Shown piece after piece: positions 14,234-25,334 of a DNA stretch of 64,000 nucleotides (position 1 is the stretch's first letter; the number at the start of each line of letters is the position of its first letter). Source of the stretch: Oryza sativa Japonica Group (lineage: Eukaryota > Streptophyta > Magnoliopsida > Poales > Poaceae); assembly GCF_034140825.1 (NCBI RefSeq), contig NC_089036.1:24007001-24071000 (forward strand), written 5' to 3'. Below the pieces are notes generated by a model, which was not told the origin of the DNA, made no database searches, and saw only the letters and a program-made list of their open reading frames with translations. A program made the translations under genes and the position numbers.

Positions 14234-15736
14234 ATGCGTCTTATGAGTGTCGGATGCCGCCATGGCGCTGCGAGGGCGCTGCAACCACTTCCACTCTGCA
14301 GATTGTCTATCTCATCATGTACGCAATCTAGCCGAGATGTCAGCAATGTTAACCTCACGGTGGAGGAAGAAGAGGCGGCGAGGCTGATCAAGAATTCGCT
14401 CTCAAAGGCACGCAAGTGGAGTGTACAGGACTTGATTCAGTGCCTTGGAGCCGATTGTTCGGGAATCCGGCTTACCGGAAACATTGTGGACACCTTGCTG
14501 TTCAAGTTTGGGGATGACTGGAAATCGGCATTGGGCTTCTTTCAGTGGGCGCAGTCGAGGGATGATTACAGGCACACGGCTTATGCCTGCAATCGGATGG
14601 TTGACCTGCTTGGGAAGATGAGGCAGATTGACCAAATGTGGGAGCTGTTGTCTGACATGCACGGCAGAGGGTTGGTCACGGTTGAGACGGTTGCAAAGAG
14701 CATCAGGAGGCTGGCGGGTGCGAGAAGATGGAAGGATGTTGTTTTGCTGTTTGATAAACTGGAGGATATGGGGTTGGAAAGGAACACAGAGACGATGAAT
14801 GTTCTTCTTGATGTGCTCTGCAAAGAGAGAAAGATTGAAGTGGCACGTGAGGTTTTTGCGGTGCTTAGTCCGCACATTCCGCCTGATGCATACACGTTTA
14901 ACATTTTTGTCCATGGGTGGTGCAGTATCCGTAGGATCGATGAGGCAATGTGGACAATTGAAGAGATGAAAAGACGCGGATTTCCACCTTCAGTCATCAC
15001 ATACACCACTGTTCTTGAAGCTTATTGTAAGCAGCGCAACTTTAGGAGGGTCTATGAAGTTCTTGATTCAATGGGTTCTCAGGGCTGTCATCCAAATGTT
15101 ATCACTTACACCATGATCATGACATCGTTAGCAAAGTGCGAAAGGTTTGAAGAAGCCTTGAGTGTGTCTCATAGAATGAAGTCATCTGGTTGTAAGCCTG
15201 ATACACTATTCTACAACTCCTTGATCAACCTTCTTGGTAAATCAGGCCATTTGTTCGAGGCTTCCCAAGTATTTCGAGTGGAAATGCCAATGAATGGTGT
15301 GTCCCATAATCTGGCTACCTATAACACCATGATTTCAATCTTTTGCTACTACGGTCGAGATGATGATGCTCTCAATGTGCTGAAAGAAATGGAAGCACAA
15401 TCTTGTAAGCCTGACATTCAGTCATATCGGCCGCTTCTTAGACTTTTTTTAAGCAGAAGAGGCCAAGCTGATACCGTCCGGCACTTGTTGAGTGAACTTA
15501 CCAGCAAACATAATCTAGGTTTAGATCTTGATACATACACCCTTCTGATACATGGTCTTTGTAGAGTCGGTGATACCGTGTGGGCGTATCAACTGTTTGA
15601 TGAGATGGTTAGTAGTGAAATAGCACCTAGGAGTAAAACATGTGTGATGCTTTTGGATGAAGCACAAAGGACAAACATGGAGACTTATGTTGAAAGAATC
15701 GGGAATTACATGAGTTCCTTTGGAATTTCTGTTTAA
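14234..15736 (+). CDS. P-class pentatricopeptide repeat (PPR) protein, probably mitochondrial
   Basis: The protein has 500 residues in one coding exon. The start is the first ATG in the frame (MRLMSVGCRHGAARAL); the frame opens 12 bases earlier without an ATG. The N-terminus is rich in Arg and Ala and lacks acidic residues, fitting a mitochondrial presequence. From about residue 105 onward come repeats of about 35 residues, such as VITYTTVLEAYCKQRNFRRV, PNVITYTMIMTSLAKCERF and PDTLFYNSLINLLGKSGHL, with the PPR consensus of paired helices. No E, DYW or SMR domain follows, so it is P-class: an RNA-binding factor for stability, splicing or translation of organelle RNA. An intron in the 5' leader is likely (donor near 13970, acceptor at 14220, CAACTTAG). 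The RNA target is not known from sequence. Confidence 0.92.
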   Translation: MRLMSVGCRHGAARALQPLPLCRLSISSCTQSSRDVSNVNLTVEEEEAARLIKNSLSKARKWSVQDLIQCLGADCSGIRLTGNIVDTLLFKFGDDWKSALGFFQWAQSRDDYRHTAYACNRMVDLLGKMRQIDQMWELLSDMHGRGLVTVETVAKSIRRLAGARRWKDVVLLFDKLEDMGLERNTETMNVLLDVLCKERKIEVAREVFAVLSPHIPPDAYTFNIFVHGWCSIRRIDEAMWTIEEMKRRGFPPSVITYTTVLEAYCKQRNFRRVYEVLDSMGSQGCHPNVITYTMIMTSLAKCERFEEALSVSHRMKSSGCKPDTLFYNSLINLLGKSGHLFEASQVFRVEMPMNGVSHNLATYNTMISIFCYYGRDDDALNVLKEMEAQSCKPDIQSYRPLLRLFLSRRGQADTVRHLLSELTSKHNLGLDLDTYTLLIHGLCRVGDTVWAYQLFDEMVSSEIAPRSKTCVMLLDEAQRTNMETYVERIGNYMSSFGISV

Positions 15737-16770
15737 GTTTTTAATGGATTTATTCTCCCATGTGATTAATTTATTAGTATTCAGCATATTACATATATTT
15801 TTGCATGAAAAAATGATGCTTGCTATAGTGATTGGGTGAAGCATGGACAATCTGTATCTTACCATTAATGCATAAACTAAAAGTCAGGAAGCATCTTTTG
15901 ACCATAACCATAATAGTAGGTTGTTAATCAGTAGAATTATAGGCAAATCAAATGCAAACGTCTTCTTTTACTTTAGTATTTGATGCATAATGCATTTGTA
16001 AACATGATACAACGTCGATTGAACTAACTATTTTTCTGGTATGTTGGCATGAGTGCATGACAGTTACTATTGCCTGAGATTCAAAATGCACGATCGAATA
16101 TATACTTCTGTGTGAACAATCTTTTTAGATTTTAAGCACTAAATGTGTAAACAACTAAACTTGTATGGATTAACTGCATATAAACATTGTTGTTGGGTGT
16201 GTCTAGCAAAAAACTTCCACAATATATAGCTTTGTTACTCTTTTGCTAGTATAGTATGATGAAAACTATATGTCGATGTATTTATTGTATTGGAGACCAT
16301 GGAGAAAAAACCATCCACATGGGGATGGAAAGTATGTGATTATATTTTGGACGAAGTCTCTCGCCTGACACCTTAGAATACTACCATCATTTTGGTAACA
16401 GAGTTGCAAGGCATGTTCCATTGGCTTAAGAATCACAGCAATAATAACCGGTTAACATGCCATCTCTCCTACATAAAATGATTGATTCGATTATCTGGAA
16501 TAGTGGTCTTTATTTACTATTTATTGACATGGAGCAAATGATGCAAATGGATCAAGACTTGGATACGCCTTAGCAAGAGCCTGGAAGATTTCCAATCAGG
16601 CGTTCATTATTGATAAGTAAACAAGTTGCTTTACATCAACCTCTCCCTATTTCTATATGATATCAGAGAAGAGCCGCCAAATTAATTTTTAGCTAGTGTA
16701 TGTGAGTACCACTAATGGCTGGAAATAAAATTGTATTTCTTTCGGGAGAAAGAAACTCACCAAACTGACA
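15737..16770. other. 3' flank of the PPR gene
   Basis: AT-rich sequence with no open frame worth calling. The first few hundred bases are probably PPR 3' untranslated sequence. Confidence 0.5.
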
Positions 16771-16908
16771 CCATGTTTAGATCCCAATTTTTTCTTCAAA
16801 CTTTCAACTTTTTCCATCACATCAAACTTTCCTACTCACATACACTTCAAACTTTTCTGTCACATCGTTTCAATTTCAACCAAACTTCTAATTTTGGCGT
16901 GAACTGTT
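16771..16908. mobile_element. miniature element of the same family as 1755-1900, inverted
   Basis: It starts CCATGTTTAGATCCCAATTT and ends GGCGTGAACTGTTC. Reading its complement gives the same internal phrases as the element at 1755-1900, for example gaaacgatgtgacagaaaag. The two copies lie in opposite orientation 15 kb apart. Confidence 0.72.
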
Positions 16909-17412
16909 CTATGAAACTGGTGCTGGTAATGTCCTGGTGTTTGAATTCGTGATGCCTACTGAATCCACTGTTACTTTCTCCAGGCAACGAATTTCTGCAC
17001 CATCTCTGAATCCATCTTTTGCATCTTTGTCTACTTGGGGGTACTGAGATACATCCATCCAAAAGAAGACATAACCGTGCACTCTTGTACTGGTGTAGTT
17101 GGAGATTATTGTCATATAGGAGTAGGAGTATTAGTTTTGTTTGTCCGAGCTTGTCCAATTCAGAGGTCATGTGCATCTGAATTATGGCGCCTTTCACTTG
17201 TCCTGACCTCTGGGATTCCGCCGGACCCTCTGTCTGGGTCCCTGTCGTCTTCACGTAAACTGAACCACTTCTACTGAGGACGGCATTACTCTGCCTGGTC
17301 GGCATGTCTGCCCATTGTCAAAAAAAAAAAAGTTACTACTAGCATGTAGTTTTGATTGAGTATTTGGTTTACTTTTTTAAAATGGTTTATATCTCCAATC
17401 CTCGTCATTAGG

Positions 17413-17545
17413 CAGGTCTTGATACTGAAATAAAAGGCACACGAGGTTACCACTTGCTAGGTATCTTCAATCTGTCGTTAGGCACACATCCGGAGTCCTG
17501 ACTGATACTGAAATTTTAAAAAAAAGGTACATGAGGTTATAACAT
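17413..17545. repeat. imperfect direct repeat, period about 85-90 bases
   Basis: The phrase GATACTGAAAT followed by AAAGGCACACGAGGTTA occurs at about 17421-17451 and again, as GATACTGAAAT plus AAAGGTACATGAGGTTA, at about 17503-17540. It is probably a decayed local duplication or a transposon remnant. Confidence 0.55.
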
Positions 17546-17854
17546 AAACTTTGGTATCCTTTCGAATGATAAGTTGATAACCGGTTGAATCAACGCTACT
17601 GCATGTTAGCCCTTCATGGGTTTTCAGTTTGGAAATTGCTATGCATTCTACCCAAATGTACAACCAGCATACCCCTAGTGTATGTTAAGGCACAGCTATT
17701 GCTTGTCTGGCTCGCATGGTAAGAAGCCTGAGCACGGTGAATGGTGGATGTGGCATTGTCAGATGTAAGCTGTATGATCCAGTCATATTATAGCACGATT
17801 CTTTCAGTTATTTGATGGTTTTCATCAAATATTATTCCAACTAGTAATAAGTCC

Positions 17855-18035
17855 TTTTTTTCAAACACAGTATAAATGCATGCGCTCAAAATGCGCGTAC
17901 ACTCATCCATATAAATGCATACAAACACACCCTATTCCTATGAGCATATCCGGAAAACTGGATCGATATATTTTAAGATTGACGAAGTAACCACGGACAT
18001 CTCGTTATCGACGGTACGTCACCTATCACTAAATG
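17855..18035 (-). mobile_element. retroposon-like repeat with an A-rich tail (SINE or LINE tail)
   Basis: On the minus strand the block runs from a start like TATTCATTTAGTGATAGGTG, through GTTACTTCGTCAATCTTAAAAT and GAGTGTACGCGC, to an end TGTGTTTGAAAAAAA. I recall this arrangement from a repeat scattered through grass genomes. The short A-run at the minus-strand end suggests a retroposed copy. The family assignment is tentative. Confidence 0.4.
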
Positions 18036-20600
18036 AATAATTAGCCGTAATGCAGACTAGCCTTGACTGCACGCACGTATGGGTTCGAAGCATCCCGTGC
18101 AAAGGGAGGTGCCGTCGGTGCAGCCGTGCAGGGGGAGGGCAAAGGATCGTTGCGAATGTGCAACTGCCGACCAGTGGCATGTGTGTGGGGGCGGAGTCGC
18201 CGGCCGAAACGAGCGGAACTTTTTTCTGGTTCAACGGCAGTTGATTCATTCATCCCTCCTCCAGTCCAGTGTGTTATTTTGGGCTAATAGCTGAATGGCA
18301 GAATGATCCGAGGTAAGTAGGAATAAATTATTAACCATTATATAGCAAGGTGAGTATAGCTTAACTGATTATATTTATTTGGTGAAATCAGCCCATCTAA
18401 TTTAACACGAATGCTCGCATTTATGGTTATTTATATATATTTTTTGGATAGGTGGGATGTGCGTGTGCACCCACATTGTGAGCGTCTTAGTTTGCGCTGT
18501 ATATTTTTTTAAAAAAATAAATTTCAAATAGTGTTTGAGAAAATTCATGTGTAGAAAGTTTACAAAAGTTCACGCAGTTTGAAGCTCGGGAAAGCGCGTA
18601 TATTTTTATTCCGTTCCGGAGAAAATGAACACTCCCGGTCACATGTGTAGGCTCTCCGCGAAATAAAAAGTAACATGTCTAGGTGATGCCGTGCACATGA
18701 CTAAGGTAGACGATCAACATGCACACACAACACATGGGATTCGGATCAAATGCAGTAGTAGTATGGACTGCAACTTAAACAGTTGTAGCTGCTACGTTGG
18801 ATCTAAATCCAACGGTAAGTATTAGGTCGGTTACTGTAGCAAAAGTACCAAACCATAAAATATTGTTCAGGGTACTGTAGCACGAGTACTGTAGCAGTTG
18901 ATCTGAACTGTTTATCACAAAAATGAATGGCTGAAAATGCATGCAGTCCTGAGAATTACGACTGCACCCGATCTCAATCCCAACACATGCGGGGGTCCAT
19001 CGTTGTCTGCACAAGATGCTAATCTGCGGTCAAGGGAAAGCTGATAAACACTGCTCCGTCTCTGACACCAAGGTTAGATTGATGATACTCCTACAGATTG
19101 TTCGCCATCATATAATTTCAGATCAAAGGCGTTCTCTGTCCACTTCGCAGCATCCAAATCAACCACAAAATTTCCAACCTGACAAAGAAGGAGGTTCATT
19201 ACACCACTGATTCCTTGCCATTTCGGCTAATGACAAGTGAACAGTGTGGAATGTGGTTGCCAGCAATGCCATGAGATCGGTGCATGAATCTTCTTGGCTT
19301 TCTTCTGATCTTCATAAGATCGATCACCGGCGATCGATTGATCTGGAGCAAATTGTTTTTAAATTCGTCAGGAACACGCTTCAATTTGGGGGCGGTTTCG
19401 CTGCCACATCAACGTCAAAAGTAACTGATTAGGAGATGGGCAACGCACTTTGCTTTAATTCTGCAACACATGCCATAGAATCATTCATCCAGTAGCTTCG
19501 CAATAACTAGCCAGATCATATCACCGACTGTGCGCGCCGACTGGTTGGCACATACTAATCCTATATCGTTCTAATATATAAGAACTTATCCAAATACGTT
19601 GTACAATTATGTTCTTGATTCTTATATTTTGAAACGGAGGTAATAAGTTTGTGTGAAATTGCAAAATACAAGTAGTTCGAATTATGTTTGATTCGACTGC
19701 AAATCTGTATTAAGATGACACATTGCATCAATGTACAAATCTGACGATGACAGATTATTGTCGGGCACAGAGCGTAGTACTAGTAATAAGAACCATAGTT
19801 TAACAATACTCAGGCAGAGCTCATATTGAATTCACTAAATTCAAAAACATTTGATGCTGCATTGTACGGAGTACTACACAGTGGCAGCCATTGAATTTGA
19901 AATCAAGTCCATTATTACCTCCTGTGGCTATTTTTAATTACACGCATATTACTCCTGTCGGCCAAAATAGCCATGATTAGCACTAACCCAGTACTGAAAC
20001 TACAAAGAAGAAATCGCCATCACCATGATCATCATCATGCACATCAACTATGTGCAGGCCTACCATCGCTAAAAAGCAAGCCACCAAACTGCACAGGACA
20101 GTACAACCCTTTTTGCATCATTTTGCCAACCCAAACCCTAAAACCAATCCAAATCAAACCAACCACCTTCCTGCGTTGATGACCACTGCTGATCCTGGTG
20201 CAATGGCTATCACTCTCTCTCTCTCTCTCTGTCTGCCTGGCGTGCGTGTCCCCCTCATCAATGACACTGTTTCGTTTCACCTTTAATTAAAGATTCCTAT
20301 CCTCTCCAATGATTCTTTGCTCTTTTTTTTTCTCTCATTCTGATCATGCAAAAATTTCCATTGAATTCTCTGTCTCCCTGCTTTCAGTGAAAACTGAATA
20401 CTGAAGAAGAGAGATAATGCATCCATCCATGTGTGTGTGTGCTGTGTTGTGTTAAGCTTTCCTTTACAAAGAGGAGGACCACGGTGCTTTGTCAGTGTCA
20501 CTGCCTCACTGTTTGTGGTCTCACCTTTTCCCTATCACGTCCTCAACTTACACTAGTCTACATGCCACCTTTATCACTGTGCTTGAAATCCATGGCTATT
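18036..20600. other. non-coding region before the ankyrin gene
   Basis: No gene is supported. Around 18795-18915 there are repeated tactgtagca phrases and an inverted pair (gttggatc / gatccaac-like), suggesting an old miniature element without clear ends. A CT microsatellite lies at about 20214-20231. Confidence 0.45.
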
Positions 20601-21254
20601 TTAGTGGCCTAATGCAAGAGTACTCTTCTTGACCCTGGTGGTGAGTGGTGACTGGTGAGCTGAGCTGAGCTTGCAGTTTTGGTTCTTGGGGTCTTGAGGA
20701 GTTGAGCTGTGGTGCTTAACACAGGCATAGCTGCTTGCTTCTTTCTTTCACAAGGTATTCTTTGTCTTCAGATTTGCTTCATTGCTTGGTCATGTTGTAT
20801 GTCTTATTATGTGTTCCTATGTTCTTGGCTTTTCCTGTCAATGTGTACTAGACTACTAGTGCTGTTCTGCTCTGCAATATCTAGTGTTCTTGCTATTTGT
20901 AGAACAGAATGTGAAAAGAACAGCACATTTGTTTAATTTTAGAGTTTCAGAGCAGTATGTTCTTCACCTATGAAAAAAAAAACTACAATCTCCTTTCTTG
21001 GCAGAAAAGCAGTGGCAACAAATTGGTTAATTCTATTCTTCTGATCTCCATTCTGCATATGGCCTCTCCCCTTACAGCTTGCAAATGCTTTCATCCTACT
21101 AGCAGTGCAATAGTGCAATCCAACCACGAGCAATAAATAATTGTGTTTTTTTCTTATTCTTTTCTATTAATGTAGTCAGCTCACATGGTGCCATCTTCTT
21201 CTTCCACTTTGGTGCAGTTGTTGGCATTGGCTCCATGTGATCGATGAGCTGAGA

Positions 21255-21275
21255 GAGCTCAGCTCAGCTCAGCTC
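21255..21275. repeat. AGCTC pentanucleotide repeat
   Basis: Four or five copies of AGCTC lie in the leader of the ankyrin gene, about 60-80 bases before its ATG. A shorter GAGCT repeat occurs at about 20656-20671, near the likely transcription start. Confidence 0.75.
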
Positions 21276-21332
21276 ACTTTCGCCACTGCAGCATCGGCGA
21301 GCTAGAGCTGTAGATCTTGGGAAGATCCAGCA

Positions 21333-24300
21333 ATGGAGAAGCCGGCGTCGTGCTGCTGCTACTTCCCGCTGCGGTGGGAGAGCACCGGCGACCAGTGGTG
21401 GTACGCGTCGCCGATCGACTGGGCGGCGGCGGACGGCCACTACGACATCGTCCGGCAGCTGCTGCACCTCGACCCGAACCTCCTCATCAAGCTCACCTCG
21501 CTCCGCCGGATCCGCAGGCTCGAGGCGCTCTGGGACGACGACGCGCGCTTCGCCGGCGCGGCGGGGCACCGCGCGGGCGTCGCCCGGAGCCTCCTGCTGG
21601 AGTGCGAGTGCAGCAAGAACGGGGGCGCCGCCGCCGCCGCCGAGAACACGCTGCTCCGGGCGGGGTACGGCGGGTGGCTGCTCTACTCGGCGGCGTCGGC
21701 GGGGGACATGGCGTTCGTGCAGGAGCTCATGGAGAGGGACCCCTTGCTGGTGTTCGGCGAGGGCGAGTACGGCGTCACGGACATGTTCTACGCCGCCGCG
21801 AGGGGCGGGAACGCCGAGGTGTTCAGGCTGCTGCTGGACCACGCCATGTCGCCGAGGTGCTCGACGAATTGCCCCAACGGCGGGGAAGGCGCGCGCGGCG
21901 GTGGCGGTGGCCGCTCCTCGGTGTTCCGGCTGGAGATGATGAGCAGGGCGGTCCACGCCGCCGCGAGGGGCGGCAGCGTGGAGATGCTGAGGGAGCTCAT
22001 CGAGCGCCGCTCCGACGTGTCGGAGTATCTCGACTTCCGTGGATCCACCGTGCTGCATGCTGCTGCAGGGAGAGGGCAGCTAGAGGTGAGGCATCTACTT
22101 CTTGGCCATTGCTTACTTCACTACTTCTGCAAAATGCACCATAGTGAACTTCTGTTTGTGCCAATATGCATGGATGACAAGGTAGATGCCCATTTCATCA
22201 GGATGTTTGGGTGAAAATATTTCTAAACTCGATATCTTTCAACGTTATGAAACCAATTTTGCCTTTTGATGCGCTGCAGGTTCTTACCCGGTAATCGATT
22301 TCAACATAAATATTAAGGAACAAATTATTTTCATTCGTCCTATGTGATGATTAGTTTGAGCTTGGAAGGATATTGTTCAGCTAGAATGCTGCGTGTAACC
22401 CAAGGAGACATTGAGATATGTAGATAGTTGTCATTAAAGAACATTTTTTTTATCTTATATAATAAGCATACCACGCCCAGATGATAAAGGCTCATTTAGT
22501 TAATATCGTCATGCTCAACTCTCCAGTGTATTATGAACCAAAGAATAATTATAAAGACCATACTGATTTGGCCTCTTTGACATGGACTTCAAGTTGTGCA
22601 ATTCATGACCAGATTTTCTTTAGGAATTTTAGTTAGAAGCAACAAAAGCTCCAATCATTGATCTCTCTCCAATAATTCGAGTTGAAAAGTGGATGTACTC
22701 CTTGTCGATCCAGTTTAGATGGGGGTAAAATCACACTTTTTAGATATATACGGTTCCTTTCTGTCTCTTGATGTTGATATTCAGCCAACTTTCTTTCTGT
22801 TTCTTGATGCTGATATTCAGCCAATATTTCTTGCCACAAATCATTGTAATGTTAGGTGTGCAAAGCTCCAGTTATATGCAAACTAGAATGGAAGTTTCCT
22901 TCTCCCAGTATTATGCCCTTATGTATGTAAAACATACCTCTTGCAGGTTGTCAAGTACCTTATGGCCACTTTCGACATTGTCGATTCGACTGATAATCAA
23001 GGGAACACGGCATTACATGTAGCGGCCTACCGAGGGCATCTGCCTGTTGTAGAGGCATTGGTTGCTGCATCTCCATCAACCATTTCAGCTGTCAACAGAG
23101 CTGGTGATACTTTCCTTCATTCAGCAATTGCAGGTTTCAGAACCCCAGGCTTCCGACGGCTTGACCGCCAAATGGAGCTTATGAGACACCTGATACGTGG
23201 AAGAACATCAAATATCCAAAAGATTATCAACCTGAAGAATGATGCAGGCCTCACAGTCCTTCACATGGCTGTGGTTGGTTGTGTTCATCCAGACCTCGTC
23301 GAACTCCTGATGACAACCCCATCGATCGACCTCAATGCTGAAGATGCCAATGGCATGACTCCACTGGCATTGCTGAAACAGCAGCTGCGCTCTTCAACAT
23401 CTGACAAGCTCATCAGGCAGATAGTTTCCGCAGGAGGGGTGCTGAATTCGACTGTTCTGCGAACTCGGTCAGCGATCGTTTCGCAGATAAAGATGCAGGG
23501 AGGGATTGCAAGCAGCCCCGGTACAACTTTCAAGATATCAGATGCAGAGATCTTCCTCTACTCCGGGATCGGAACCGCGGAGTCCCGACGCCCTAGCTCA
23601 TGCTCTAGCAATGGCAAGTGTGACCATGCCCATCATGGAGATGCAAAATGCGGAAATGCTGAAAACCATGGATCTTCAGAGAAGAGGCTGAGCTCTGCCA
23701 GCCGTGCCAAGGACCGTCTCAAGCTGATGCTGAAATGGCCTCGTCAGAAGATGTCCAGAGGACACAAGAAATCCGACGATGGCGACGCCATGGATTCCAT
23801 CAAGAAGCTGAGCGAGCAGGCCGTCGAGACCCCGGCCCCGCTCAGGCAGACATTCACCAAGACGACGGCGCTGAACAACAAGAGGACCCTCGCGGTGAAG
23901 ACCTCGACTCCCAGCTCGGCCACCAAGAAGAAGCTCAACAGCAAGCTCATCCACGGCATCATGGAGGCCATGCCGCACCTGGCGTCCTCGTCTCCGGCGT
24001 CCGCCTTCCCGAGGTCCTCCACCCCGCCGCCGCCGCAGTCCGGCAAGATGAAGGGCGTCTGCCTGGAACTGGACGACGAGAACTCGATGACGACGCCGGT
24101 GTTCGGCAAGCTGAAGGACATCGTGCTGAACAACGACGACGATGATGACGCCATGGGCGAGCCGTCGAGCTCGGGGTCGTCCGTGAACGACGACGCGTCG
24201 GCGGAGATGCCGGCGCGGCGGCACGGGTGCGGCAACGGGAGGCTGATCAACATCTGCTTCGGCGCGCAGGGCCTCACCGTGGAGGACTCGGCCAGCGGGC

Positions 24301-24347
24301 AGCAGACCAGCAAGATGTTCAAGCAGCAGTGCCTCAGGGTGTCCTGA
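21333..24347 (+). CDS. plant ankyrin-repeat protein
   Basis: Exon 1 is 21333-22085 and exon 2 is 22947-24347, joined in phase 0 (GQLE then VVKYL), giving 717 residues. The N-terminus MEKPASCCCYFPLRW is followed by ankyrin repeats at about residues 28-50 (SPIDWAAADGHYDIVRQLL) and 120-290, including GNTALHVAAYRGHLPVVEAL just after the junction, and further repeats in exon 2. No transmembrane PGG domain is seen. The conserved region GTTFKISDAEIFLYSGI is followed by a Lys/Ser-rich, probably disordered tail. Ankyrin repeats bind partner proteins; the partner here is unknown. The first exon is very GC-rich and the second less so, a common 5'-3' gradient in grass genes. A leader intron is possible (about 20755 to 21180) but not certain. 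Confidence 0.9.
22757..22824. repeat. short tandem duplication inside the ankyrin gene intron
   Basis: Two copies of TTTCTGT(C/T)TCTTGATG(T/C)TGATATTCAGCCAA lie head to tail about 36 bases apart. Each copy contains a pyrimidine-rich stretch ending in CAG, so both look like weak splice acceptors, but the true acceptor at 22946 keeps frame. Confidence 0.8.
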
Positions 24348-25334
24348 CTCCCGAGTGACTCACACGCGCACACGGTATAATTAGCCTGCTTTTCTTTGGT
24401 TTTCTGACTCGAATTGAGCTTGCAGTTCAACGGAACATATATGGTTTCTGCATGTTGAACTCGTCGGGCTTGTGTGGATTTTGTTGGCTGCTGCGTGTAA
24501 CCGTATCCTTGCGTGGCGTGCTTGGTTTCTGGTTGGGCTTGTGTTAACGCCTTAACGGCTTACTTCGATGCAAATATATTTGGTGAATGTATCAGCTAGT
24601 TGTGGTGAGTTAGTCGATCGTTTTGTTTAATTTAAACAAACAAACAGCAGTTATTCACGTTTCCGGAAGAATCCCTGCACAAAACGGAATGAGGAAAGAC
24701 AAGAAATATCTTGTGTATTGAGAATATTGAACATCCACAACAAACAGTCGACAAACATCTGACAGGAGACAACAAATTGCGCTAAAAGACGCATGAATTT
24801 TCTTTTTTTTTCCCTGTAAACAAGAAAAGCAGAAGCTTTTTCCTATTTGCCCATATGCCCAGCAAACAACTATCGCTTCCTCCACTACATCAAAATTCGA
24901 ATTTACAGCAGGAAGCAATTGGACAAACCGAAAACTAGAGAACGAACGAACGAAAAATCTATAAGCCGCTGGGCAACACCTTTTGCCGCTGGGAGCTTTA
25001 GCACCTGGATCACTAATTCACTATGTGCAAAGAACCATTTGGTCCTCTCATTGCTTACCCACCTTGCGGCCTGGCCATGGCACTTCAAAGATGGCTACAT
25101 ACATACACCCGACAACAGCTCGGAGTACCGCAAGTCGCGGCCATTATGGCTGTGCCGTCCTCCAAGCACATATGATGATTTGTAGGGCAGGTTACCGCGA
25201 TACTCCAGGCGCATAATTTACGACATCCAGCAGCATCAAAATTGAGGGCCTTGTTCGAGCTAGTTTGGAAGCAGAAGGAAGGAGCGTCTACCATATGCAC
25301 AGCTAATTCAGCAACTAGCCCACAAGCACTGGGA
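24348..25334. other. convergent spacer between ankyrin and bromodomain genes
   Basis: The space lies between two genes transcribed toward each other and should hold both 3' untranslated regions. No open frame is credible. Sequence near 25090-25260 is GC-balanced and may be the 3' end of the bromodomain transcript. Confidence 0.5.

Noticed and set aside
18079-18100. GGTTCGAAGC phrase as a tRNA T-arm
   Set aside because: No acceptor stem, D-arm or anticodon arm can be built around it; no tRNA was found in the window.
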